From positions 1-63,220 of the forward strand of contig CANROD010000009.1 of NCBI GenBank assembly GCA_947632105.1: DNA of 63,220 nt, given 5' to 3'. Below, piece by piece: positions 52,848 to 63,220 of the stretch. The notes beneath the pieces were generated by a model. The model ran no database searches. It was not told the origin of the DNA and saw only the letters and a program-made list of their open reading frames with translations. This DNA comes from an uncultured Oligella sp. Lineage in GTDB: Bacteria; Pseudomonadota; Gammaproteobacteria; Burkholderiales; Burkholderiaceae_B. Made by a program: the position numbers and the translations under genes. Within the stretch, counting starts at the first letter, position 1, and each line of letters opens with the position of its first letter.

Positions 52848-53987
52848 TTATTTGCCTTTAACTATGGTTTGATATTTTTGACGTAGAGAGCTAATAAATG
52901 GTTCATCAATGTCTAAATGCCCTTTGACCAAGTCTTTAGGAGTTAAAGCTAACCAGTTATTCAAAGATACATCGCTATACTTAGCTTTATGGAATACGTT
53001 AAGAACTCTTACTGGTTCATCTCCTATGTTTTCAATATAGTGAGATAAGGTTCTTGGTACATAACCAACATCTCCTGCTGTATAGTCAAATGTTCTTGCA
53101 TTATTGACAGCATCAAATATTGTCATACGAGCTTTGCCACTAATATAATATTGAAGCTCATCAGCATCTGGATGCCAATGAATTTCACGCATGCCTCCTG
53201 GCTCTAAATCAATAATTAGTGTTGCAAGATCAGTAACTTCAAATGTTTCATTATCTACTAACTGTGTTGCACCACCTTCAAACTCTTTTTTAGGTTGTTT
53301 TGAGGCTTTAAATACATATTTATTTGTAAAATTAACAGCTCCAAGCTCTTTACGAACTTCTTCGAGTGGACCTGGCTCAGGTAAACGGAAGATATATTTT
53401 TCACTGGCAGGAATACCATCAAATGCTTCAACAGGCACACCAAAATTTTTCGCTAAAACGTCTTTAGGCGTATGAGCAAATAGCTCAGTGACTAATAATG
53501 TTTGGTTTTCAGAAAAGTTACCGTCATTAAATACTAAAACGAATTCAGTTCCTTCATCATCTAATCCTTGAATAGCATGAGGGAAACCTGGAGGAGCGTA
53601 CCAAAGATCTCCTTCCTCTAAATCTTCAATTAATACATTGCGTTGATTATCGATTAAATAAAATCTAACTTTACCTTTTAAAACATAGGCCCATTCGCCT
53701 TCTTTATGCCAATGAAGCTCACGCACAACACCTGCTGGAAGACGCATATTAACAATGGCCATTTCTTTCATTGCCCCCATTTCTCTTTGCGTTACTTCAC
53801 GCGCCCAACCACCATCTTCTAAGCGGTTGTGTGCCATAGCAAATGAGAATTTAAGGTTAGGAATACCGCCATGGTCTGTTTCTGGTGGTATTAAAAGATC
53901 TGGGTTCTGTTTTTCTGCTTCTAGGTTACGAGGGCCAAGGATGTCTGCACCTTGAGTTCCGCGAATTGGTTGAATATTTTTAGTCAT
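52848..53987 (-). CDS. oxdC: Oxalate decarboxylase (bicupin)
   Basis: 379 residues with two cupin domains, converting oxalate to formate and CO2 with manganese. The site-1 ligands H92, H94, E98 and H137 are visible, with the adjacent catalytic Arg R89 (VVRELHWHKEGEW, FPHAI). Site 2 has H270, H272, E277 and H316 (REIHWHPDADELQ, SHYIEN). The lid over site 1 is SENQT at 159-163 and keeps the glutamate (E160) that separates decarboxylases from oxalate oxidases; Bacillus OxdC has SENST. There is no signal peptide, so it should be cytoplasmic. An AEC-type transporter gene follows. Codon use is AT-rich and transposase remnants flank the pair, suggesting acquisition. Confidence 0.92.
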   Translation of the reverse strand: MTKNIQPIRGTQGADILGPRNLEAEKQNPDLLIPPETDHGGIPNLKFSFAMAHNRLEDGGWAREVTQREMGAMKEMAIVNMRLPAGVVRELHWHKEGEWAYVLKGKVRFYLIDNQRNVLIEDLEEGDLWYAPPGFPHAIQGLDDEGTEFVLVFNDGNFSENQTLLVTELFAHTPKDVLAKNFGVPVEAFDGIPASEKYIFRLPEPGPLEEVRKELGAVNFTNKYVFKASKQPKKEFEGGATQLVDNETFEVTDLATLIIDLEPGGMREIHWHPDADELQYYISGKARMTIFDAVNNARTFDYTAGDVGYVPRTLSHYIENIGDEPVRVLNVFHKAKYSDVSLNNWLALTPKDLVKGHLDIDEPFISSLRQKYQTIVKGK

Positions 53988-54258
53988 TTAGATTCTCTGC
54001 CTTTATTTGTTCAAGTTTAAGTGTTAATTTTTATAACCCGTTTAACTAAGCATTTATAAGGTAATAGTCCTCCATTTCACTAAGTATTCATAAATAATAG
54101 TTCCATTAAGGAAATAGAAATTATGAAATAATTAAAATATCAACATTAATACTAACATTAATACTAACTAAATAATCATTAAAACTCTAATAAACTATGT
54201 TGAAGATATTAGAATATTAAAACTTTGGTAATTGTATCTAACAAACCTAGCAATAATT
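53988..54258. other. AT-rich upstream region of oxdC
   Basis: No gene was recognised. The oxdC promoter should be here, but I cannot name boxes with confidence. It leads into a transposase-like fragment at 54259. Confidence 0.35.
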
Positions 54259-54366
54259 ATGACAATTAAACGTGAGCAGTATACGGTATAATTTAGAGCA
54301 CAAGCTGCCAAAAAAACAGAAGAAAATAATGGCAATATAAGTCTCACTTCTCGAGAACTAGATTAA
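54259..54366 (+). pseudogene. Possible transposase N-terminal remnant
   Basis: From the ATG at 54259 the frame reads MTIKREQYTV, a stop, then FRAQAAKKTEENNGNISLTSRELD and a stop. This resembles the beginning of IS3-type OrfA proteins (KRxxYTxEFKxxAVKxxEExxGNxSxxARELGI), with Glu replaced by a stop codon. The rest of the helix-turn-helix and everything after it is gone. The fragment is short, so the assignment is tentative. It lies on the other side of the oxalate module from the IS3 remnant at 51110. Confidence 0.45.
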
Positions 54367-54376
54367 ACTAATATTT

Positions 54377-54416
54377 AAAAAAGCCCTTAGATAGTTAATT
54401 ATCTAAGGGCTTTTTT
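54377..54416. terminator. Terminator downstream of gyrB
   Basis: Perfect 17-bp stem with arms 54377-54393 (AAAAAAGCCCTTAGATA) and 54400-54416, 6-nt loop, A and T runs on the two sides. About 80 nt past the gyrB stop; usable in both directions. Confidence 0.9.
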
Positions 54417-54494
54417 ACGTCTATACATCATTTAACGGTTTGAGATACCATTTCATCGTTCGTGAGATTCAATAGACTCTAACAACACTACTAA

Positions 54495-56951
<2,457 letters not shown>

Positions 56952-56962
56952 TTACTGATTGA

Positions 56963-58117
56963 TTAAATGCGCAATGGCATCACGACATACTTAAAGTTTT
57001 CGTCGCTTAGTAAGTTAATGATAACGGATGAACCTGCAACTGGTTTAACAGAGACAGAGATCTCCTCGTCCTTAATCACAGACAGTACATCTAGTAAGTA
57101 ATTAACATTAAAACCAACTTCTAATGGATCAAAAGGATACTCAATCGCTAAGCTGTTAGTTGCTTCTTCTTGGTCCTGGTTATTAGAATAAATTTTTAGT
57201 TGGTTATCACTGAAGTTCAGCTTAATACCATGCAAACGGTCATTAGCCACTAAAATACGGGCACGCTGAAGGTTAGATTGAAACTCCTCACGGTTAATCG
57301 TCAAGTGACGGTCATAATCACTTGGAATGACACGCTTATAATCAGGGAAACGACCCTCGATTAATTTAGAAACCAAGACAATGTCACCAAAAGAAAAGCG
57401 AATTTGTGAGTGCTTAGCGTCCTTGTGAAGACTGATATAAACAGGCTCATCTGAATCGTCCAACAAACGCTGTAACTCAATGACAGTTTTAGCAGGTAAG
57501 ATTAACTGTTGCTCATCACTAACGGGGGTCTCAATATCTTCAGATAAGTGAGCAAGACGATGACCGTCAGTTGCTACCGCACGTACCTTACCTGGCTGTA
57601 CAACTAGTAGTATACCATTTAAGTAGTAACGGATATCCTGCTTAGCCATGGCAAAGGAGACCATGTTAAATAGGCGTTTAAGTGTTTTTTGCGGTAATAC
57701 AAAGGTATTTTCTAATTCACTAGGATCGGTACTTTCACTCCAACTATCAGGCTGTTCGACTGGCGGAAAATCCTCGCCAGGCATCGTTTGTAAACTAAAA
57801 CGGCTGCGACCACAGACAATCTGCAACTTACTATCCTCTAAGGTAATATCAACAATGCCTCCAGAAGGGAAAGCACGTAATACCTCAAGAAACTTACGAG
57901 CAGACACGGTCACTAGAGCTGACTCATCACCCACACCAATATCGGCGGTAGTACTAATCTCCACCTCTAAGTCAGTAGCAGTAAAACCGACACGGTTACC
58001 ATCTTTTTTGATCAAGATATTAGCTAAAATCGGCATCGTACTTCTACGCTCAACAATACCTATGACCGTATTTAACGGCTTTATTAAAACTTCACTACTA
58101 GCCTTTAGTAATTGCAT
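56963..58117 (-). CDS. dnaN: DNA polymerase III beta subunit (sliding clamp)
   Basis: 384 residues. Family features include the beginning MQLLKASSEVLIKPLNTVIGIVERRSTMPILANILI, VSARKFLEVLRAFPSGG, YYLNGILLVV, RAVATDGHRLAHL and the C-terminal VVMPLRI, part of the protein-binding cleft. It is slightly longer than E. coli DnaN (366). It forms the ring that tethers polymerase III to DNA. It sits 15 nt after dnaA in the origin-proximal operon. Confidence 0.97.
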   Translation of the reverse strand: MQLLKASSEVLIKPLNTVIGIVERRSTMPILANILIKKDGNRVGFTATDLEVEISTTADIGVGDESALVTVSARKFLEVLRAFPSGGIVDITLEDSKLQIVCGRSRFSLQTMPGEDFPPVEQPDSWSESTDPSELENTFVLPQKTLKRLFNMVSFAMAKQDIRYYLNGILLVVQPGKVRAVATDGHRLAHLSEDIETPVSDEQQLILPAKTVIELQRLLDDSDEPVYISLHKDAKHSQIRFSFGDIVLVSKLIEGRFPDYKRVIPSDYDRHLTINREEFQSNLQRARILVANDRLHGIKLNFSDNQLKIYSNNQDQEEATNSLAIEYPFDPLEVGFNVNYLLDVLSVIKDEEISVSVKPVAGSSVIINLLSDENFKYVVMPLRI

Positions 58118-58132
58118 GATTTTCCTTTTGAA

Positions 58133-59809
58133 TTATCCCTTTAGTGATTGCTCTAATACACGTAAGCGGTGATTTAACTCCTGATCGCGCATACGCTCCT
58201 GAGTGATCTTCTTGACAGCACTCAAAACAGTACTATGATCCCTACCACCAAAAGAGTCTGCAATTTCGTTAAGACTCTTTTGTGTAAGTTCCTTGGCTAA
58301 ATACATCGCAATATGACGTGGCACCACAACTGTGCGGTGACGTCGCTTTGATTGCATATCGGAAACTTTGATTTTATAGTATTCTGCGACAGTTTTCTGA
58401 ATATTCTCAATTGTAATCTGTCCTATCGATGCACTGAGTAAATCCTTTAGTGCATCGCGACAAATTTCGATGGTTAACTCTTTATTACCATAAAAACCGG
58501 CATAAGCAATTACTTTTGTTAGTGCACCCTCTAACTCTCGTACATTACTACGTACATGCTTGGCAATAAAGTACGCCGATTCATCTAGTAAATTAAATTC
58601 TCGATGCTCTTCAGCTTTTTTGTGCAAAATAGCAACTCGCAACTCTAACTCAGGTGGCTCAACACTGACCGCTAAACCCGAGTCAAAACGCGTCGTCAAA
58701 CGCGCATTCATATCCTGCAATTGACGTGGATAGGTATCAGAAGTAATCACAATCTGTTTATTATCCCGCACCATACGCTCAAACAAATGAAAAAACTCCA
58801 ATTGCGTACGCTCCTTACCACTAAAGAACTGAATATCATCAATCAATAAAAGATCAAGATTGAGATAATCACGCTGCCACTCATCATTAGCCTTGCGTTT
58901 AATAGAATCAACCATCGAGGTAAAATACTCGTTGGCGTGTATATAACGTATACGTAAGCCTGGCCTTTTTTGCAAAATAGCGTTACCCATCGCATGCATT
59001 ACGTGAGTTTTACCTAAACCAGTCGCACCATAAATATAAAATGGGTTGTAGCTTAACTCGCCGCCTTCACCCTCTGAATAGTCATCGATAATCTTCTTAG
59101 CCGCAGTGACTACTAAAGCGTTAGAACGACCTTCTACTAAATTATCAAAGGTTAATTCCTTAAGAAGATTAGATTTTTCGTAGGAATGCTGAGAATTAAG
59201 CTCTGCTACTAATTGATTCGCATCGACACTCTGAATCTGAATATTAGGCATGATGATGTCCTCACCAAAGGACTCCGTGTGATCATAGATGTCACTTACC
59301 TGACTAGTAATGCCAGCGCTATCTGACAAGGTAGAAGATGGCACTGCGGTAGCTTGAGTTTGCAGCTTTTTAGCCTGTGCCATTGCGGCCGCACGGCGAG
59401 CCTGCTCGACAGCCTCTTGCAGTTTAGTCGACTTAGTACCGGATTCGGTAATTGCCTCTGCTACTGACTCAACGGCAATTTCTGCAGCACTTGGTGTCAC
59501 TACTGTCTTGTGCTCCACCGTTGGATTTACTGTCGCCTTTACCGCTGCACGTGCTGCTCGTGTACCTGCTAAAACGATATCCACCTGAATATCATCGCGC
59601 TTGTACCACTCTTCAGCGATACCTTGAATACGCTCTGAGTAAGACTCCTTGGCCCACTTCTGCTTGATAGGATTTTGCGCTGAGATAGTTAAAATACCTA
59701 TCTCATCATCAAAGGCTACAAAATCTAATGGCTCAATCCATGCCTTAACCTGCTCGACAGGATACGTCTCAGCAAGTATAGAAAAGCAATGTGACCAAAA
59801 ATCACCCAT
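58133..59809 (-). CDS. dnaA: Chromosomal replication initiator DnaA
   Basis: 558 residues, longer than E. coli DnaA (467) because of an extended Ala/Ser-rich domain II (about 85-210). Domain I begins MGDFWSHCFSILAETYPVEQVKAWIEPL. The AAA+ domain has Walker A GATGLGKTH, Walker B LLLIDDIQFFSGKERTQ and the arginine-finger region RLTTRFDSGLAVSVEPPE. Domain IV carries the DNA-binding signature VVVPRHIAMYLAKELTQKSLNEIADSFGGRDHSTVLSAV. It opens the origin. Its upstream region holds DnaA boxes, so autoregulation is likely. Confidence 0.97.
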   Translation of the reverse strand: MGDFWSHCFSILAETYPVEQVKAWIEPLDFVAFDDEIGILTISAQNPIKQKWAKESYSERIQGIAEEWYKRDDIQVDIVLAGTRAARAAVKATVNPTVEHKTVVTPSAAEIAVESVAEAITESGTKSTKLQEAVEQARRAAAMAQAKKLQTQATAVPSSTLSDSAGITSQVSDIYDHTESFGEDIIMPNIQIQSVDANQLVAELNSQHSYEKSNLLKELTFDNLVEGRSNALVVTAAKKIIDDYSEGEGGELSYNPFYIYGATGLGKTHVMHAMGNAILQKRPGLRIRYIHANEYFTSMVDSIKRKANDEWQRDYLNLDLLLIDDIQFFSGKERTQLEFFHLFERMVRDNKQIVITSDTYPRQLQDMNARLTTRFDSGLAVSVEPPELELRVAILHKKAEEHREFNLLDESAYFIAKHVRSNVRELEGALTKVIAYAGFYGNKELTIEICRDALKDLLSASIGQITIENIQKTVAEYYKIKVSDMQSKRRHRTVVVPRHIAMYLAKELTQKSLNEIADSFGGRDHSTVLSAVKKITQERMRDQELNHRLRVLEQSLKG

Positions 59810-60110
59810 ATAACTTACACCATGTACTTAAATTTTTTAAAGAAGAGATCTATTTTACTCTTCTTCTCAAAGGTTATCCACAATGTGGATAGATTGTGGA
59901 TAATATAGATAGTACTGGCTCTTTTACTACAAAAAAATTAAATCATCATGTATAGTATGCTGTAGCCTATTGACTTTATTGAGTTTTTTTGTCATAATTT
60001 ATGGTTTTCACCAATTTCGCTTTTAGGTATTAGTTTATTGCGTTAAAAATACTCAAATAAATCAATAAATTAGTTCCAGACAAATTAATTATTAAAAAGG
60101 AATCTTGATC
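59810..60110. other. dnaA-rpmH intergenic region, probable oriC/dnaA control region
   Basis: A cluster of DnaA boxes sits at 59874-59882 (TTATCCACA), 59884-59892 (TGTGGATAG, one mismatch from the reverse box) and 59895-59903 (TGTGGATAA), all within 30 bp. GATCTATTTTACT at 59847-59859 resembles the E. coli 13-mer unwinding repeat. The setting between dnaA and rpmH fits an origin, but three boxes are few for a full oriC, and it may only control dnaA. More boxes elsewhere were not found in this window. Confidence 0.65.
59970..59998 (+). promoter_or_regulatory. Promoter of the rpmH-rnpA operon
   Basis: TTGACT at 59970-59975, 17-nt spacer, CATAAT at 59993-59998, about 113 nt ahead of rpmH. The boxes and spacing are near consensus. 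Confidence 0.7.
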
Positions 60111-60245
60111 ATGAAACGTACTTATCAACCATCCGTTACTCGTCGTAAACGCACTCACGGTTTCCGTGTTCGTATGAAGACTAAAGGTGGTCGTGCTGTT
60201 ATCAATGCACGCCGTGCTAAAGGTCGTAAGCGCTTAGCTGTTTAA
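60111..60245 (+). CDS. rpmH: 50S ribosomal protein L34
   Basis: 44 residues: [20 protein letters not shown] and then [20 protein letters not shown], a full-length L34. AAAAAGGAA lies upstream of the ATG. It is too short for simple ORF listings but unmistakable. It heads the conserved rpmH-rnpA-yidD-yidC cluster. Confidence 0.98.
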   Translation: MKRTYQPSVTRRKRTHGFRVRMKTKGGRAVINARRAKGRKRLAV

Positions 60246-60329
60246 TTAGCTAATAGCTTAATCATTGCCTATTTTTGCCTAATATGTATTATAGGCAAGA
60301 TTATTTTGCAATAACAGGACCTAAAAGCA

Positions 60330-60692
60330 ATGCACGGCGCCACATTTCCTAAATCTGCGCGCCTACTGCGCCCCAGCGAGTTCGGTACAGCCTTAAGAGG
60401 TAAGCGAATTGGTCGAGGGGCGTTTTTTATGCTCAGTCGATACATCCACTATTCTTCACCATCAAGCACTGCTAGGTTAGGATTAATTATTGCCAAACGC
60501 AATGCCCAACGTGCCAGCAGTCGTAATGCCATCAAACGAGTAGTTAGAGAGTCCTTTAGATCACGTCGCGAGCAATTACCTCCCGGTGATTATATTGTAC
60601 GGCTCCATCAAAAAATTCCTGATTGCTCACTTACGGAGCTGAAAAAAACAATCAGACTAGAGATTGATAGTTTATTTGAAGCCATTAAATAA
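60330..60692 (+). CDS. rnpA: Ribonuclease P protein component
   Basis: 120 residues. Begins MHGATFPKSARLLRPSEFGTALRGKRIGRGAFFMLSRY, with the central basic motif RNAIKRVVRESFRSRR that binds RNase P RNA and pre-tRNA leader. LGLIIAKRNAQRASSRNAIKR is the RNR-motif region. It assists the catalytic RNA in 5' maturation of tRNAs. Located 84 nt after rpmH in the usual order. Confidence 0.96.
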   Translation: MHGATFPKSARLLRPSEFGTALRGKRIGRGAFFMLSRYIHYSSPSSTARLGLIIAKRNAQRASSRNAIKRVVRESFRSRREQLPPGDYIVRLHQKIPDCSLTELKKTIRLEIDSLFEAIK

Positions 60693-60712
60693 GCGTTTGG
60701 AGACTATACTCT

Positions 60713-60940
60713 ATGCTTAACAAGTTGCTGATATTACCAATACGCTTCTATCAATACGTTCTTAGCCCATGGATTGGCAACTCATGCCGCTTTACACCTA
60801 GCTGTTCAAACTACATGATTGAGGCAATAAATACACATGGTGCATGTAAAGGACTATGGTTAGGCACTAAACGAATCTGTCGATGTAACGCTTTTTTTAA
60901 AGGCGGCCACGATCCAGTTCCGCCCAAAAAAACACGCTAA
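60713..60940 (+). CDS. yidD: Membrane protein insertion efficiency factor YidD
   Basis: 75 residues. Family motif SPWIGNSCRFTPSCSNYMIEAINTHGACKGLWLGTKRICRCNAFFKGGHDPVP with the conserved cysteines, and an amphipathic N-terminal helix. It supports YidC-dependent insertion of membrane proteins. It follows rnpA by 20 nt and precedes yidC. Confidence 0.96.
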   Translation: MLNKLLILPIRFYQYVLSPWIGNSCRFTPSCSNYMIEAINTHGACKGLWLGTKRICRCNAFFKGGHDPVPPKKTR

Positions 60941-61056
60941 GGTTTTTGACATTTGTAAAGCTTAGTGACCTTTATAAATAGTAAGGCCTTATTGTAGGTT
61001 AAACTACTGTGTTTATTTGAAAAATAACTTTCCCACTGATTTAACAAGAAATACTA

Positions 61057-62727
61057 ATGGATACTAGACGCTCCATCCTCTGGATGATTTTCGCATTTTC
61101 CTTGTTTATGATTTGGAATAGTTGGATGACATACAATAATCCACCTACTCCACAACTCACTGAACAACAACAGCAAGAGGCTAAGGCTCTTGAAGCCGAT
61201 CTTGCCACTCCAAGCTCTATCCCATCATCAGCAACTGATGCCAATAACCCGCAAGTTATGATGAATGATGGTGCTAATGGCTCCAGCTCTGAACATGAGA
61301 TTATTACGGTTCATACCGATGTCTTTACCATGCTGTTTGACACTAAAGGGGCGCAAATTGTCGGTGCAAAGCTTCATTTAAGCCAAGAAGATGATCCTAA
61401 TAAGATTCAAGACTTTGTACTACTAGACGATGGTCTGAATATTTATACTGTACAAAGTGGCTTGGTTGGTCCAAACGGTATTAATTATCCTAATCAAAAT
61501 ACCATATTCCGCCTAGTATCAGAACAAACTGACATGACAGGCGACAGTCTAAATGTAGTGTTTGAAGCAGAAAGTGACGGATTAAAGCTTACTCGTACCT
61601 ATACCTTTTATCATGGTACCTTCAAAATTGATGTTAATGACACCGTAACTAACATTAGTTCTGAACCACAAACACCGTCAATTTATCTACAAATTACCCA
61701 CGATAATCAAGACGCTGGTGGTGGTACTTATTTCGATAGTGCCTTTAATGGCTTTGCCATGTACACCGATCAGGGACGTTTTGAAAAGATCTCTTTTTCC
61801 GATATTACAAAAAATAATGGTTCAGAGATAACAAATGCTAATGATGGTTGGATTAGTTATATACAACAATTCTTCGTCACAGCTTGGGTACCTGAAGAAG
61901 GTAAAGAACGCTTCTATGACACCCGTCAAATCTCTAAAGACCTATATGCTATCAGCTCAATTGAACCTCTTGGTACAGTTCAACCTGAATCGAGTGTGAG
62001 CAGTAACTCAGTTTTATGGGTTGGTCCTCAAGACCAAAAGCAGTTATCAGAAATCAGTCCTCATTTAGACTTAGTAGTAGATTATGGTTGGTTAACCATT
62101 ATTGCTAAACCAATGTTTGAGCTAATGACCTGGCTCCATTCATTCATCGGTAACTGGGGTTGGACCATTGTCGTCTTGACTGTCATCATCAAAATCGTAC
62201 TATACCCGCTATCTGCAGCAAGTTATCGCTCAATGGCTCGTATGAAGAACGTAGCTCCACGTATGCAGGCGCTTAAAGAAAAGTTTGGTGACGATAAACA
62301 AAAGCTTAATCAAGCGATGATGGAGCTATATCGCACTGAAAAGATTAACCCAATGGGTGGTTGCTTACCTATCTTGCTACAAATTCCGATTTTCTTAACG
62401 CTATATCGTGTAATTTTAGCAAGCGTAGAGCTACGTGGTGCACCATGGATCTTATGGATTCATGACTTATCTGTCGCTGACCCATACTACATCCTACCTG
62501 CTATTATGACAGCGACTATGTTCTTGCAATTTAAGCTGAACCCAACACCGCCAGATCCAATGCAAGCTCGTATTATGATGATTATGCCGCTTGTCTTTGG
62601 TGCAATGATGTTTATGTTCCCAGCCGGTCTAGTACTTTACTGGGTTGTTAATAACATCTTATCAATTGCACAGCAGCAGTTTATTAATAGCCGCTTAGCT
62701 AAAGTAGCCAATGACAGTAAGATGTAA
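61057..62727 (+). CDS. yidC: Membrane protein insertase YidC
   Basis: 556 residues. An N-terminal anchor (RSILWMIFAFSLFMIWNSWM) is followed by the large periplasmic beta-sandwich domain (about 75-340) and the C-terminal Oxa1-like core of five membrane segments (about 350-545, including WGWTIVVLTVIIKIVLYPLSAASYRSMARMKNVAPRMQALKEKF and NPMGGCLPILLQIPIFLTLYRVI). The GGCLP and KINPM motifs are typical. It inserts and folds inner-membrane proteins alone or with SecYEG. It ends the cluster before a strong terminator. Confidence 0.97.
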   Translation: MDTRRSILWMIFAFSLFMIWNSWMTYNNPPTPQLTEQQQQEAKALEADLATPSSIPSSATDANNPQVMMNDGANGSSSEHEIITVHTDVFTMLFDTKGAQIVGAKLHLSQEDDPNKIQDFVLLDDGLNIYTVQSGLVGPNGINYPNQNTIFRLVSEQTDMTGDSLNVVFEAESDGLKLTRTYTFYHGTFKIDVNDTVTNISSEPQTPSIYLQITHDNQDAGGGTYFDSAFNGFAMYTDQGRFEKISFSDITKNNGSEITNANDGWISYIQQFFVTAWVPEEGKERFYDTRQISKDLYAISSIEPLGTVQPESSVSSNSVLWVGPQDQKQLSEISPHLDLVVDYGWLTIIAKPMFELMTWLHSFIGNWGWTIVVLTVIIKIVLYPLSAASYRSMARMKNVAPRMQALKEKFGDDKQKLNQAMMELYRTEKINPMGGCLPILLQIPIFLTLYRVILASVELRGAPWILWIHDLSVADPYYILPAIMTATMFLQFKLNPTPPDPMQARIMMIMPLVFGAMMFMFPAGLVLYWVVNNILSIAQQQFINSRLAKVANDSKM

Positions 62728-62755
62728 TCGTTATTTATAACTAACTATGTTCAAT

Positions 62756-62788
62756 AAAAGCCGGTTAATAAAAATTAACCGGCTTTTT
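62756..62788 (+). terminator. Terminator of the rpmH-yidC cluster
   Basis: Perfect 14-bp stem AAAAGCCGGTTAAT (62756-62769) with its complement (62774-62787), 4-nt loop, T run to 62788. Confidence 0.93.
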
Positions 62789-62845
62789 AATGCTCTAAAG
62801 ATTATTAATAAACAGTCCTCAAAACCAATCACATTTATCAATATC

Positions 62846-63220
62846 CACCGAAAACAAAAATTTATTGCCATCCTTATCTTCGCTACATTGGCACTTTTGA
62901 CCACCCTAACCCAAGTTACTATTCCATCCTTTCAAATGATGGCAATGTGTGTTCTTATTCCTTTTTCCTCTTATTGTTACGTTAGACAAAACGTCAAAAA
63001 ATGGTATCCCCTATATCAGACAGTCATTATTATCTGTGTATGTGGGCTCTTCGGTTTTCACTTTTTTTACTTCAAGGAAATGAGTCTAGTGGCATTATCT
63101 ACCCGGCCATCTCTATGCCTTAGCAGTAGCCATTAGTTGGGGGCTTTACTCAACCCTTAGCCGTTTAGTACGTAATGTACCCACAGACGCTGTGGCTTGG
63201 TTTTGTGCTGCAACCGCTGT
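62846..63220 (+). pseudogene. Broken DMT/EamA-family transporter, running off the window
   Basis: One frame reads KQKFIAILIFATLALLTTLTQV, PSFQMMAMCV and CGLFGFHFFYF, which fits the first membrane segments of an EamA-type drug/metabolite transporter. From about 63092 a different frame continues with PGHLYALAVAISWGLYSTLSRLVRN and DAVAWFCAAT, a region that normally lies some 60-70 residues further along such proteins (YddG-like). A deletion plus frameshift near 63070-63090 therefore appears to join two separated parts. The earliest ATG of the first frame (62747) overlaps the yidC terminator, so the true start is unclear. Sequencing error cannot explain a missing internal segment, but could explain a frameshift alone. 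Confidence 0.6.

Noticed and set aside
57648-58172. Long plus-strand open frame (174 codons) antisense to dnaN
   Set aside because: Antisense shadow of dnaN; no recognisable protein features and an arrangement that mirrors the codon bias of dnaN.

Overview
This window looks like chromosomal DNA from a low-GC betaproteobacterium, most likely an Alcaligenaceae (Burkholderiales) relative of the Oligella/Pelistega/Paenalcaligenes kind. That placement is an inference from gene content and from the argS-SPOR-dsbA arrangement; no database search was possible. The right end carries the replication-origin neighbourhood: gyrB, dnaN and dnaA on the minus strand, then a DnaA-box cluster, then rpmH-rnpA-yidD-yidC on the plus strand.

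Left part (1-20 kb). A decayed gene fragment is followed by argS, a SPOR-domain protein and dsbA, then metC and a LysE-type exporter. Next comes a leucine/isovalerate catabolic cluster: a divergent metallo-beta-lactamase-fold hydrolase, a MerR regulator of LiuR type with a visible operator over its promoter, isovaleryl-CoA dehydrogenase, a thiolase and both methylcrotonyl-CoA carboxylase subunits. A minus-strand operon follows with a MaoC-phosphotransacetylase fusion whose hydratase domain appears dead, acetate kinase and an alpha/beta hydrolase. After it comes the metNIQ methionine importer.

Middle part (20-48 kb). A quaternary-amine type ABC importer operon carries three tandem full-length ProX-like binding proteins, one permease and one CBS-domain ATPase. 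Then come a HigBA-like toxin-antitoxin pair with a perfect palindromic operator, a MobA-like aromatic monooxygenase with a LysR regulator, panB coupled to a SET-domain protein, an acetolactate synthase large subunit without a small subunit, a PaiB-like protein, a Tat-exported PhoX phosphatase, a bacteriohemerythrin, a branched-chain-type ABC importer whose two permeases and one ATPase are fused in a single 904-residue protein, ferredoxin-NADP reductase, and a divergent LysE/LysR pair. A minus-strand cluster of metallophosphoesterase, CopZ-like protein, pseudouridine synthase and UvrD-like helicase closes this part.

Right part (49-63 kb). Gamma-glutamyltransferase is followed by an apparently acquired module: a bicupin oxalate decarboxylase and an AEC-family transporter, with a decayed IS3-family element on one side and a second, weaker transposase remnant on the other. 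The origin region follows, and the window ends in a DMT-family transporter gene that looks broken by an internal deletion. No rRNA, tRNA or CRISPR array was recognised.

Strongest observations for follow-up: the three-binding-protein importer operon, the remnant-flanked oxalate module with a terminator placed between its two genes, the LiuR operator/promoter architecture, the LivH-LivM-LivG fusion, and the MaoC-Pta fusion with lost catalytic residues.
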